NCBI GenBank assembly: GCA_045114175.1
Contig: JBGUJZ010000050.1
Span: 1-17,383, forward strand
Length of the DNA stretch: 17,383 bases
Reading direction: 5' to 3'
DNA from: Cacconaster sp045114175
GTDB taxonomy: Bacteria; Bacteroidota; Bacteroidia; Bacteroidales; UBA932
How positions within the stretch are numbered: the first letter of the stretch is position 1; the number at the start of each line of letters is the position of its first letter. Shown one piece after another: positions 1 to 8,207 of the stretch. Made by a program: the position numbers and the translations under genes. The notes under the pieces were generated by a model, which made no database searches, had not been told where the DNA came from, and saw only the letters and a program-made list of their open reading frames with translations.

Positions 1-872
1 CGGCCCGCAGTGCCCAGGCCGCCTCGGCGCTCTCGGAAGGGGCAATCCTCTCGTCCAACCTGATCCGTTTCGGCGACTTCAGTTCACTCTGCAACCAGGC
101 GGTGGTATTCTGCCTGGCGGAGCTCTATCGCACGCGGAAGCGTGAGCTTTGGTATATTATTGCTTTTCTGGCAGTTACCATCGTCCTGACCAACCAGTTG
201 AAGGCCATCGCCGGCCTCGGTCTGGTCTTCACGGGCCATATGCTCTACCTGACGCGCATTCCCCGTTGGATCAAGATCGGCGTGATTACGGTGGCCATTG
301 CCGGCCTGGCGCTGGTGCTCTCCGTCTCCTCCATCTTTACCAATAAGGTGGACCAGATCATGGAGAGCGGCATGAGCGAGACGGCCTATGAGGAGATTGC
401 CCGCCCGGCGCTTTACTACCGCTCGGTGGAGATGGCGGCCGACTTCTTCCCGCTGGGCACGGGGCAGGGAACCTTTGGTAGCGTGCCGGTGAATCTGATT
501 GACAGTCAGGTCTATGAGGATTACGAACTGAATAGCATCTGGGGCTTGAGCATCGACGATGAACTCAACTTCCGAATGGATACCCACTGGGCTTCCGTGC
601 TGGGTGAAATGGGGGTGCTGGGGCTGATTCTCTACCTCTGGCTCTTCTTCTATCCGGCCCGCCGGATGCGGCGCGAAGTGACGGCCGAATCCACCCGGGA
701 GGAGCGTAGCCTGCGTTTTATCGTGCGGATGGGCGTCATCACGCTCTTCTTGGAGTCGCTCGTTCTGGCGCTCCCCAAGAGTTTCAGCTTTATCGTGATT
801 TATGCCGGCTTGGCGGCGATTATTCTGAAGCGATATCCTGCGCAATCCGCCGCACGCTCCCAGGCTGCGTAA
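1..872 (+). CDS. O-antigen ligase / Wzy-type polymerase-like membrane protein (5' end outside window)
   Basis: The frame is open from the left edge (first full codon at position 3) to a TAA at 870-872, so only the C-terminal 289 residues are seen. The visible part is hydrophobic, with about five membrane segments (for example the stretches around 150-220, 270-320, 610-655 and 725-830). Between them lies a soluble loop containing LGTGQGTFGS, then a conserved His in DTHWASVLGEMGVLGL followed by a further helix. That layout, a large periplasmic loop followed by a [N/D]xH...GExGxxG helix, is typical of the O-antigen ligase/polymerase superfamily (Wzy_C, WaaL-like). Such proteins join or polymerise lipid-linked glycans at the periplasmic face of the inner membrane. 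The exact substrate cannot be told. The last 53 bp overlap the end of lpxB on the other strand. An alternative is a Wzy-like polymerase rather than a ligase. Confidence 0.72.
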   Translation, partial: ARSAQAASALSEGAILSSNLIRFGDFSSLCNQAVVFCLAELYRTRKRELWYIIAFLAVTIVLTNQLKAIAGLGLVFTGHMLYLTRIPRWIKIGVITVAIAGLALVLSVSSIFTNKVDQIMESGMSETAYEEIARPALYYRSVEMAADFFPLGTGQGTFGSVPVNLIDSQVYEDYELNSIWGLSIDDELNFRMDTHWASVLGEMGVLGLILYLWLFFYPARRMRREVTAESTREERSLRFIVRMGVITLFLESLVLALPKSFSFIVIYAGLAAIILKRYPAQSAARSQAA

Positions 873-1893
873 GCTCGCGCTGCAGGGTGGCGTAATCGGT
901 GGCAAGGGCGGCCCTTGCGGATTCATCGAACGTGATGCGTTCCAGTTCAGCCAGCATCTTTTCCGGAGTGGCCTCTTTCTGCAATAATTCCTTGATGAAC
1001 AGCCGCTTGAGAATCAGGTTGGGCAGGCTTACGAAAGGCACTTTCACCGTCTTTTTGGCAATCCACCAGGTGAGGGCATTGAAACCGTAGCAGACCAGTT
1101 GCGGCGTGCCGATCAGGGCCGCTTCCAGCGAAGCGGTGCCCGAGCAGACCACGGCGGCATCGGCCTCCTTGAGCAGGGCGTGCGTGCAGCCGTTCACCAC
1201 GCGGATGCGCGATTCGGGTGAGAGGTAGGGCTGATAGTCGTACTGCAGCCGGCCCGGCGCAGCGGCAATCACCAGTTCGTAGCGGTCCCAGCGGTGGTCG
1301 GCCCGCATCAGCTTCTCCAGCGCGCAGAATCGCGGGGTGAGCCAGGCGATTTCGTGGTTCCGGCTGCCCGGCAGTAGCGCAATCGTGCGCTTGTTCGGTG
1401 CCTTGCGAAATACCTCTGCGTCAGCTTGTTTTACCACGCGCTCGGCCAGCGGGCTGCCAAAGTAGCGCGCCTCTACGCCGAATCGGCCAAAGTACTCGGT
1501 CTCAAAGGGAATAATCGTGTAGAGACGGTCCACGTCGCGCTGAATCTTGCGGATGCGCTTCTCGTTGCGTGCCCAGAGTTTGGGGGCGATATAGTAATAG
1601 ACTTTGATGCCGCGGCGGTGCGCATAGCGTGCCATCCGCAGGTTGAAGCCGGGATAATCGATGGGAATGAAGACGTCCGGAGCAAAGTCGCGCAGCTCCT
1701 TCTTCACCTCGCGCGTCATGCGGGCAATGGCGCCCAGACGGGTGGCCACCTCGGCAATGCCCATCACAGAAACCATCTCAGAGGAGTGCCGGAAGCGGAT
1801 TTCCGCCTCGGGATCCAGCCGGTCCAGTTCATAGACAAGCTCGTGGCCATACTGGTCGCCGGAAGGTTCGCCGGCTAGGAGATAATATCGCAT
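820..1893 (-). CDS. lpxB: Lipid-A-disaccharide synthase
   Basis: This GT19 glycosyltransferase condenses UDP-2,3-diacylglucosamine with lipid X to make the lipid A disaccharide at the inner membrane. Visible family motifs are the N-terminal AGEPSGD (residues 7-13), IDYPGFN (78-84), YYYIAPKLWAR (99-109), IIPFE near 127-131, FGSPLAERV, the UDP-binding LLPGSRNHEI, and CSGTASLEAALIGTPQLVCYG followed by SLPNLIL. At 357 residues it is shorter than the roughly 375-390 usual in the family. The shortfall sits at residues 31-40, where EIRF runs straight into RHSSEMVSVMG. From memory, homologues have a GGDxMxxxG-type segment here, so about 14 residues seem to be missing in frame. The ATG at 1893 lies inside surE, and the genes overlap by 19 bp, suggesting translational coupling. 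The 3' end overlaps the convergent O-antigen ligase-like gene. Identity is secure; whether the shortened protein is active is not known. Confidence 0.93.
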   Translation of the reverse strand: MRYYLLAGEPSGDQYGHELVYELDRLDPEAEIRFRHSSEMVSVMGIAEVATRLGAIARMTREVKKELRDFAPDVFIPIDYPGFNLRMARYAHRRGIKVYYYIAPKLWARNEKRIRKIQRDVDRLYTIIPFETEYFGRFGVEARYFGSPLAERVVKQADAEVFRKAPNKRTIALLPGSRNHEIAWLTPRFCALEKLMRADHRWDRYELVIAAAPGRLQYDYQPYLSPESRIRVVNGCTHALLKEADAAVVCSGTASLEAALIGTPQLVCYGFNALTWWIAKKTVKVPFVSLPNLILKRLFIKELLQKEATPEKMLAELERITFDESARAALATDYATLQRELTQPGSVRRIAQDIASE

Positions 1894-2684
1894 TTCCAGT
1901 CTTTTGCAAGCCGTGCGGCTTCGTCGTAGTCGGTGGTGTCGATGCGGTGGGGAACGATGCTGATGTAGCCGTCTTCCAACAGGTGGTGGTCGGCCTGCAG
2001 GTAACCGCCGCTCTCGTAGGAGGTCTCAAAGTCGATCAGCGTGCCGGAGATGCGGAAGCAGCTGCGGCCGGAAGCATCGGTGACAAGGTCGAACTCCCGC
2101 CGCCAGCTGGCGTGGCCCTGGTGGGCGATCCGGATGCCTTTGATCTGATTGGAAGGAATGGCGGGGAAGTTGATATTGAGGAGGATACCCTTGCCGATGC
2201 CGGTCTCGAAATAGTGGTCGAGAATGGTGCCGAGATAGTCTGTGACAGGGGAGAAGTCGGCGTTTTCGTGGTGGCTGTCCAGCGAGAGGGCGATGGCGGG
2301 AACCCCGTAGTAGGCGCCCTCGATGGCGGCGCCGATGGTGCCCGAGTAGGCCGCCGCAGCAGTGGCATTGGAGCCGTGGTTGATGCCCGAGACGACCAGG
2401 TCCGGCACGATTCCGTCCTCCTCCAGGATCCGCATTCCCATCTTCACGCAATCCACCGGCGTGCCGGTGAAACGGAAGAGACGATAGTGGGCGTCGTCCA
2501 CAAGTTGCTCAAGGTAAAGGTTCTGGAACAGACCGAGCGCTGCAGACTTGCCGGACTGGGGCGTGGCGGGGGCCACGACCGTCAGGTCGCCGTAGGGACG
2601 CAGGAAATCCGAGATGACGCGGAGCCCCTTGGACTGGTAGCCGTCGTCGTTGGAAATGAGAATATGGAGGCCGCTCTTTTTCAC
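1875..2684 (-). CDS. surE: 5'/3'-nucleotidase SurE
   Basis: SurE is a metal-dependent nucleoside monophosphate phosphatase, cytoplasmic in known cases. Seen in the 269-residue protein are the N-terminal metal-binding NDDG (12-15), APATPQSGKSAAL (38-50) carrying the conserved Ser, FTGTPVDCVKMG (72-83), and PDLVVSGINHGSN (94-106) with the metal-ligand Asn, followed by YSGTIGAAIEGAYYGVPAIAL. The chosen start is GTG at 2684. The frame is open upstream to an ATG at 2795, but that start lies inside gap and would add an unlikely hydrophobic leader, and no other ATG, GTG or TTG lies between. The GTG sits only four bases below a TATCTTTG promoter box, so the transcript probably has no or almost no leader. 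The gene leads a two-gene unit with lpxB, overlapping it by 19 bp. Confidence 0.92.
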   Translation of the reverse strand: MKKSGLHILISNDDGYQSKGLRVISDFLRPYGDLTVVAPATPQSGKSAALGLFQNLYLEQLVDDAHYRLFRFTGTPVDCVKMGMRILEEDGIVPDLVVSGINHGSNATAAAAYSGTIGAAIEGAYYGVPAIALSLDSHHENADFSPVTDYLGTILDHYFETGIGKGILLNINFPAIPSNQIKGIRIAHQGHASWRREFDLVTDASGRSCFRISGTLIDFETSYESGGYLQADHHLLEDGYISIVPHRIDTTDYDEAARLAKDWKCDIIS

Positions 2685-2688
2685 GTTG

Positions 2689-2696
2689 CAAAGATA
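2689..2696 (-). promoter_or_regulatory. Bacteroidetes-type -7 box for surE-lpxB
   Basis: Read on the minus strand this is TATCTTTG, an exact match to the Bacteroidetes -7 consensus TAnnTTTG. It ends four bases before the GTG proposed as the surE start, so transcription would begin at or within a base or two of that codon. I see no convincing TTG-type -33 element at the usual spacing; that position overlaps the opposing promoter box. Confidence 0.6.
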
Positions 2697-2716
2697 GGAA
2701 ATCCAATAATAATTGC

Positions 2717-2724
2717 TACATTTG
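2717..2724 (+). promoter_or_regulatory. Bacteroidetes-type -7 box for gap and the downstream gene array
   Basis: TACATTTG matches TAnnTTTG exactly and lies 45 bp before the gap ATG. This predicts a start of transcription near 2730 and an AT-rich leader of about 40 nt without a Shine-Dalgarno sequence, as is usual for strongly expressed genes in this phylum. It faces away from the surE box with only 20 bp between the two boxes, so polymerase binding at one promoter would probably block the other. No clear -33 element is visible. Confidence 0.62.
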
Positions 2725-2769
2725 CATCTAATAGTAACTGCATTTAAAGAACTAAAATCTAATAACGCT

Positions 2770-3771
<1,002 letters not shown>

Positions 3772-3779
3772 TTCAAGCC

Positions 3780-4589
3780 ATGCGCCGGAAACGCGCAAAG
3801 AAGCCGATGGGGATCAAGCGCCGCGTGTTGCTTGGTTGCATCGTACTCTGTCTCATATTGTTTGCATCGAGCCTGATCTCGTTCTTCGAGTTCGGCTCGA
3901 TGAACAATTATGTGACGGATGTGGTGGCCGACAACATCCGGAGTATCAACTATTCCCGGGAGCTGCTCACAGCGGCCGAGAGCCACAACCTCCGGCTGAT
4001 GTACGAGATAGACGGCAGCTACGAAGACCTGGGCAACGTGAGCGACACGGAACTGATCGAGGCCTTCTCGGACATCCGTTCCTCCTTCCAGACCCAGGCG
4101 GAGAATGCGGCGGCCGACTCGGTGGTCTTTGCCTACGCTGCCTATATGCAGGTGGCCCGCGAGGCCAAAAATGTCTGGCTATCCGATCCTACCGAGCGCC
4201 GCGACTGGTTCTTCAACCGCCTGCAGCCGGTCTATACCCGTCTCTGTGACTACATCCAGAAGCTGACCTTCACCTGCCAGGACACCCTGATTGCCAATTC
4301 GCAATCCATGCAGGAGAGCTTCCAGCGCAGCATTATGCCGCCGCTGGTCTCCCTGTTGCTGGGCCTGCTGCTGGTGCTGCTCTTCTACTACTACATGAAC
4401 TACTACCTGATCAATCCGCTGCTCAAGGTGACCAAGGGTATTCAGGGCTATCGCCGCTACAATAAACCCTACAACGTCACCCTGGACACGCTGGATGAGA
4501 TCGCCGAGTTGAACGAGACGGTGAAGGATATCATCGACGTCAACGAGTCCTACAAGTATCAGTTGAAACAGGAGCAATCCCGAAAGTAA
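3780..4589 (+). CDS. Two-helix membrane protein with HAMP-like domain and no output domain
   Basis: The 269-residue protein begins with a basic tail, then TM1 at about 15-37, a largely helical presumed periplasmic region at 38-185, and TM2 at about 186-209. A HAMP-like linker at about 205-260 follows (INPLLKVTKG, then LDEIAELNETVKDI). It ends in a short charged tail (KQEQSRK). This is the sensor half of a chemoreceptor or histidine kinase, but no kinase, methyl-accepting, cyclase or other effector follows; the reading frame simply stops. The periplasmic part resembles four-helix-bundle sensors in length and heptad-like pattern, with two cysteines (157 and 166). It lies 8 bp after gap and 6 bp before trkH, so co-expression with the K+ transporter is likely. 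An alternative start is Met10 (3807). Its function is unknown; a role in sensing stress or modulating its neighbour is a guess. Confidence 0.75.
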   Translation: MRRKRAKKPMGIKRRVLLGCIVLCLILFASSLISFFEFGSMNNYVTDVVADNIRSINYSRELLTAAESHNLRLMYEIDGSYEDLGNVSDTELIEAFSDIRSSFQTQAENAAADSVVFAYAAYMQVAREAKNVWLSDPTERRDWFFNRLQPVYTRLCDYIQKLTFTCQDTLIANSQSMQESFQRSIMPPLVSLLLGLLLVLLFYYYMNYYLINPLLKVTKGIQGYRRYNKPYNVTLDTLDEIAELNETVKDIIDVNESYKYQLKQEQSRK

Positions 4590-4595
4590 CGCTGA

Positions 4596-6044
4596 ATGAA
4601 CCTGGGCATCATATCCCGTAACGTGGGTATCGCATTGATCTGCACTGCGATCTTCATGCTGTTGTCGGCCGTCGTGTCGGCCATCTACGGGTTTGACAGC
4701 TCCTTCTCGCCGCTGGTGCTCAGCGCGCTTATTACCGGCATCTTCGGCATTTTTCCGTTGATTTTCGTCAAGCGGAGCCGCGACATCAACACGCGCGAAG
4801 GTCTGGCCATCCTGCTGCTCGCGTGGCTGCTGGCCTGCATCTTCGGTATGTTGCCCTACGTGCTGTGGGGCGGTGAGTTCTCGCTGGCAAATGCCTGGTT
4901 TGAAAGCACTTCCGGTATTACCACCACCGGTGCAACCATCCTGCAGGACATTGAATCGCTGCCGCACGGCCTGCTTTTCTGGCGCTCCTCGAGCCACTAC
5001 ATCGGTGGTTTGGGTGTCGTGGTCTTCATCATGATGATCCTGCCATCGTTCGGCTCCGTCCGCTTCCGGATGAGCAAGATGGATGTGCTGGACGTTTCGC
5101 GTGAGAATTATCACTACGTTTCCAACAAGTATGTCCGCGTGATCGTGTCGGTCTATGTGGGCATTACCATCCTCTCTTTCATCTCGTTGCTGCTGGCGGG
5201 CATGCCGGTTTTTGATGCCATCAACCACGCGATGAGCGTGACTGCAACGGGCGGCTTCAGCACCCGCACAGCCTCCGTGGCGGCCTTTGATTCGCCGCTG
5301 ATTGAGGGGATCCTGATCTTCTTCATGATCGTGGCCACGCTGCACTTTGGCCTGATCTACGCGTCGTTCGCGTCGCGTTCCTTCAAGGTGCTGCGCAACC
5401 CGGTGACCAAGTTTTACCTGCTCACCATCCTGATTGCGGTGGTGGCCGTCACCCTGAATCTCTACTTCAGCGGCACGGTGGGAAACTTCCTGGAGGCCTT
5501 CCGCAAGAGCGCCTTCGAGGTGGTTTCCACCATCTCCACGAGCGGTTTTGCGATTGCCGATACCAACGGCTGGCCCATCTTCACCACGCTGATCCTGCTC
5601 TTTGTGGCCATCCAGTGCGGCTGCTCCGGTTCCACCACGAGCGGCTTGCGCTCCGACCGCGTGCTGATCCTCTTCCAGGCCTGCCGCGCGCAGATTCTCA
5701 AGCTGGCGCACCCGAATGCCGTTGTGCACGTCAAGACGGGCAATACCATCATCGAGCGCGAACTGGTGGAGAGCGTGACCACCTTTACCATCCTGTATCT
5801 CTTCTTTACCTTTATAGGCTCGCTCATCTACTCCTTCTTCGGGTTCGACCTGTTGGAGTCCATCAGCGTTTCGGTGGCCATGATGAGCAATGTGGGACCG
5901 GCCTTCGGTTCGGTGGGCACCATGTCCAACTTCGCGGCGGTTCCTGCGCTGGCAAAGGTGCTGATGGGATTCCAGATGATCATTGGCCGTTTGGGCATCG
6001 TCTCCATCCTGATGGTGATTCCGACCTTCAACAAGCGCTATTGA
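4596..6044 (+). CDS. trkH: TrkH-family potassium uptake protein
   Basis: This is the membrane-embedded, ion-conducting subunit of Trk/Ktr-type K+ (or Na+/K+) uptake systems. The 482-residue protein shows four repeated membrane-pore-membrane units, with filter loops at TTTGA (109-113), TATGGF (216-221), ISTSGF (313-318) and SNVGPA (431-436). Each keeps the selectivity-filter Gly. Other hallmarks are WR.....GGLGVVVF near 129-144 and GCSGSTTSGLRSDR (342-355), the TrkH/KtrB intramembrane-loop signature. Length and topology are normal. TrkH usually needs the cytoplasmic NAD/ATP-binding TrkA for gating, but no trkA lies in this window. The gene starts 6 bp after the HAMP protein and ends 1 bp before the helicase gene (TGATATG junction). 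Confidence 0.95.
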   Translation: MNLGIISRNVGIALICTAIFMLLSAVVSAIYGFDSSFSPLVLSALITGIFGIFPLIFVKRSRDINTREGLAILLLAWLLACIFGMLPYVLWGGEFSLANAWFESTSGITTTGATILQDIESLPHGLLFWRSSSHYIGGLGVVVFIMMILPSFGSVRFRMSKMDVLDVSRENYHYVSNKYVRVIVSVYVGITILSFISLLLAGMPVFDAINHAMSVTATGGFSTRTASVAAFDSPLIEGILIFFMIVATLHFGLIYASFASRSFKVLRNPVTKFYLLTILIAVVAVTLNLYFSGTVGNFLEAFRKSAFEVVSTISTSGFAIADTNGWPIFTTLILLFVAIQCGCSGSTTSGLRSDRVLILFQACRAQILKLAHPNAVVHVKTGNTIIERELVESVTTFTILYLFFTFIGSLIYSFFGFDLLESISVSVAMMSNVGPAFGSVGTMSNFAAVPALAKVLMGFQMIIGRLGIVSILMVIPTFNKRY

Positions 6045-6045
6045 T

Positions 6046-7464
6046 ATGGGTGTAGCCGACTTTCTGGTCTCGACGATCACCCGCCACCTTCCGTACGAGC
6101 CTACGCTTTGCCAGGCGGCCCTTTTCGACAAGTTGGCCGCCTTTGCTGTGCAATATGGGGAGAGTGACATCCTGCTGGTGAGCGGCTACGCCGGCACCGG
6201 TAAGACATCGGCCGTAGCGGCCTTTGTCCGCGCGCTCAAGGAGCTGGAATACAAATACGTGCTGCTCTCGCCGACCGGCCGTTCGGCCAAGGTGCTCTCC
6301 GGATTTACGGGGGAGAAGGCCAAGACCATCCACAAGCATATCTATCGCCAGAAGTCGCTCAAGGGCGGCCTGGGCGAGTTCGAGCTGGATATTAATAAAG
6401 CCAAGGAAACCTTCTTCATCGTGGACGAGGCTTCGCTGATTGCCTCCTCCGAGGCGGTGATGAACGACTCCATCTTTGGCAGCGGCGATTTGCTCTCCGA
6501 CCTGATTGCCTTTGTGCGGACCGGGGTAGATAACAAACTGATTATCATTGGCGACCGGGGCCAGCTTCCGCCCATCGGGATGGAGGAGAGCCCGGCGCTG
6601 GATGTTTCCTATATGTCGCGGTTCGGACCGGTCTGGAGCGTCTCGCTCACGACCGTGGTGCGTCAGGCGGCTCAGAGCGGCATCCTGACCAACGCCACCC
6701 GCGTGCGGCAGATTATTGAGCGCGGCGGCAGCGACGAGCCCAAGCTGACCCTTTCCGGATTCAATGACGTGGCGCGCATCAACGGCACGGAACTGATTGA
6801 GGCCCTGTCGGATGCAGTGGACAAATACGGGTTGGACAACGTGGTGGTGCTCTGCCGCTCCAACAAACGGGCGAACCGCTACAATGCCGGTATCCGCTCC
6901 ATGGTGCTCTTCCGCGAGGAGCGGCTCACGCGCGGCGACCGGCTGATGGTGGTCAAGAACTGCTATCAGTTCCTGGACGAGGTGCCCGAGATGGATTTCA
7001 TAGCCAACGGCGACGTGGCGGAGCTCATCAAGATTTCCCACTACGAGGAGCGCTACGGGCTGCATTTCGCGGAAGCGGTGCTCGCCTTTCCGGATTACGG
7101 CGACGTGGAGATCACGGCCAAGGTGATCCTGGATACGCTGGACAGCGAATCGGCCTCGCTCACCAAAGAGCAGCAGGAGGCGCTCTACGAAGGCGTCAAT
7201 GCGGATTATGCCCATATCAAAGGGGCGCGCAAGCGCTACAACATGGTGCGTGAAGACCTCTGGTTCAACGCATTGCAACTCAAATACGCCACCGCCATCA
7301 CCGGCCACAAATCGCAGGGCGGGCAGTGGGATTGCGTATTCATCGACAACCCCTTCTGGAAAGAATTGGAGCCGCAGGACCTGAAATGGCTCTATACCGC
7401 CATCACCCGCGGCGTGCAGAAGGTATTTTTTGTTAACTTTAAGGATTCATTCTTTAGCAAATAG
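6046..7464 (+). CDS. RecD/Dda-like SF1B DNA helicase
   Basis: This is a superfamily 1 ATPase of the RecD/Dda kind, expected to unwind DNA 5'-to-3'. Motifs seen in the 472-residue protein are Walker A GYAGTGKT (47-54), motif Ia LLSPTGRSAKVL (73-84), Walker B FIVDEAS (124-130), motif III IGDRGQLPPIG (168-178), an Arg-bearing TVVRQ (203-207), and motif V ATAITGHKSQGGQWDCVFID (415-434). Motif VI, LYTAITRG (449-456), completes the set. There is no nuclease domain and no RecB/RecC partner nearby, so it is a stand-alone helicase rather than part of RecBCD. Size fits the small RecD-like proteins common in Bacteroidetes. Start ATG 6046 is one base after the trkH stop. The biological role, whether repair, replication-fork rescue or processing of stalled complexes, is not shown by the sequence. 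Confidence 0.9.
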   Translation: MGVADFLVSTITRHLPYEPTLCQAALFDKLAAFAVQYGESDILLVSGYAGTGKTSAVAAFVRALKELEYKYVLLSPTGRSAKVLSGFTGEKAKTIHKHIYRQKSLKGGLGEFELDINKAKETFFIVDEASLIASSEAVMNDSIFGSGDLLSDLIAFVRTGVDNKLIIIGDRGQLPPIGMEESPALDVSYMSRFGPVWSVSLTTVVRQAAQSGILTNATRVRQIIERGGSDEPKLTLSGFNDVARINGTELIEALSDAVDKYGLDNVVVLCRSNKRANRYNAGIRSMVLFREERLTRGDRLMVVKNCYQFLDEVPEMDFIANGDVAELIKISHYEERYGLHFAEAVLAFPDYGDVEITAKVILDTLDSESASLTKEQQEALYEGVNADYAHIKGARKRYNMVREDLWFNALQLKYATAITGHKSQGGQWDCVFIDNPFWKELEPQDLKWLYTAITRGVQKVFFVNFKDSFFSK

Positions 7465-7468
7465 AATT

Positions 7469-8206
7469 ATGGAAGAAGCTTACGGAATCAGCACCGGACT
7501 GGGCAACCTGGCCATCGGGCCGAATGCCATGTACTGGATCATGTTTATCGGGGTAGCCATCCTGAGCTACATCGTGCAGGCGCTGTTGCAGTCGCGCTTC
7601 AAAAAGGCCTCCCGAATTGCTCTGCGTAGTGGGATGACCGGCGCCGAGGTGGCCATGAAGATGCTGCAGGACCACGGCATCCACGATGTGAAGGTGATGT
7701 CTATACCTGGCTCGCTGACAGACCATTATAACCCTACGAACAAGACGCTGAATCTGAGTGAGAGCGTCTATGGACAGCGTTCGGTGGCCGCCGCTGCCGT
7801 GGCTGCCCACGAATGCGGTCACGCCGTGCAGCACGCGCGGGGCTATGCGCCGCTCCGGTTGCGTTCGGCCCTGGTGCCCGTGGTGAACTTCGCCTCCAAG
7901 GCGGTTACCTGGGTGCTGCTGGCCGGCATGCTGCTGATCAACGTCTTCCCGAACCTGATGCTGATCGGCATCGGCCTCTTCGCCTTGACCACGCTCTTTT
8001 CGATCATCACGCTGCCGGTGGAGATCAATGCCAGCCGTCGCGCCACCCAGTGGCTGCTGATGGCCAAGATCACCGACGGTACGACCCAGGATGAAGCGGT
8101 CGGAACCCTGCGTGCAGCGGCCTATACTTACGTTGTGGGGGCACTCAGCTCGCTGGCAACCCTCATTTATTACTTGATGATATTCACCTCCGGAAGACGC
8201 AACTGA
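7469..8206 (+). CDS. Membrane zinc metallopeptidase, YugP family
   Basis: The 245-residue protein matches the Zn_peptidase_2 (YugP-like) family. A helix at about 21-40 is followed by a cytoplasmic stretch with DHYNPTNKTLNLSESVY (85-101), then the zinc-binding HECGH (114-118) and two more helices at about 143-182. Next come PVEINASRRA (183-192), whose Glu is the likely third zinc ligand, and a C-terminal helix near 221-240. Members are membrane-bound peptidases of poorly known substrate. ATG 7469 (MEEAYGIS) is preferred to an in-frame ATG at 7430, which would lie inside the helicase gene. It is 4 bp after the helicase stop and 1 bp before the peptidase gene that follows. Confidence 0.9.
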   Translation: MEEAYGISTGLGNLAIGPNAMYWIMFIGVAILSYIVQALLQSRFKKASRIALRSGMTGAEVAMKMLQDHGIHDVKVMSIPGSLTDHYNPTNKTLNLSESVYGQRSVAAAAVAAHECGHAVQHARGYAPLRLRSALVPVVNFASKAVTWVLLAGMLLINVFPNLMLIGIGLFALTTLFSIITLPVEINASRRATQWLLMAKITDGTTQDEAVGTLRAAAYTYVVGALSSLATLIYYLMIFTSGRRN

Positions 8207-8207
8207 T

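Noticed and set aside
2713..2769. Longer gap start at ATG 2713
   Set aside because: It lies within and upstream of the TACATTTG box and adds 19 residues before the canonical MKKIKIGINGFG start.
4179..6170. A 663-codon open frame on the minus strand opposite the HAMP and trkH genes
   Set aside because: Its product is rich in His, Gln, Asp, Gly and Arg with no recognisable motif, the typical look of the antisense of GC-rich coding DNA; the plus-strand TrkH has all family motifs.
7424..7468. Possible internal promoter in an AT-rich stretch before the zinc peptidase gene (TTTTTTG, then TAACTTTA)
   Set aside because: The boxes are imperfect and wrongly spaced, and the AT-rich bases are explained by Phe, Val, Asn and Lys codons at the end of the helicase gene.
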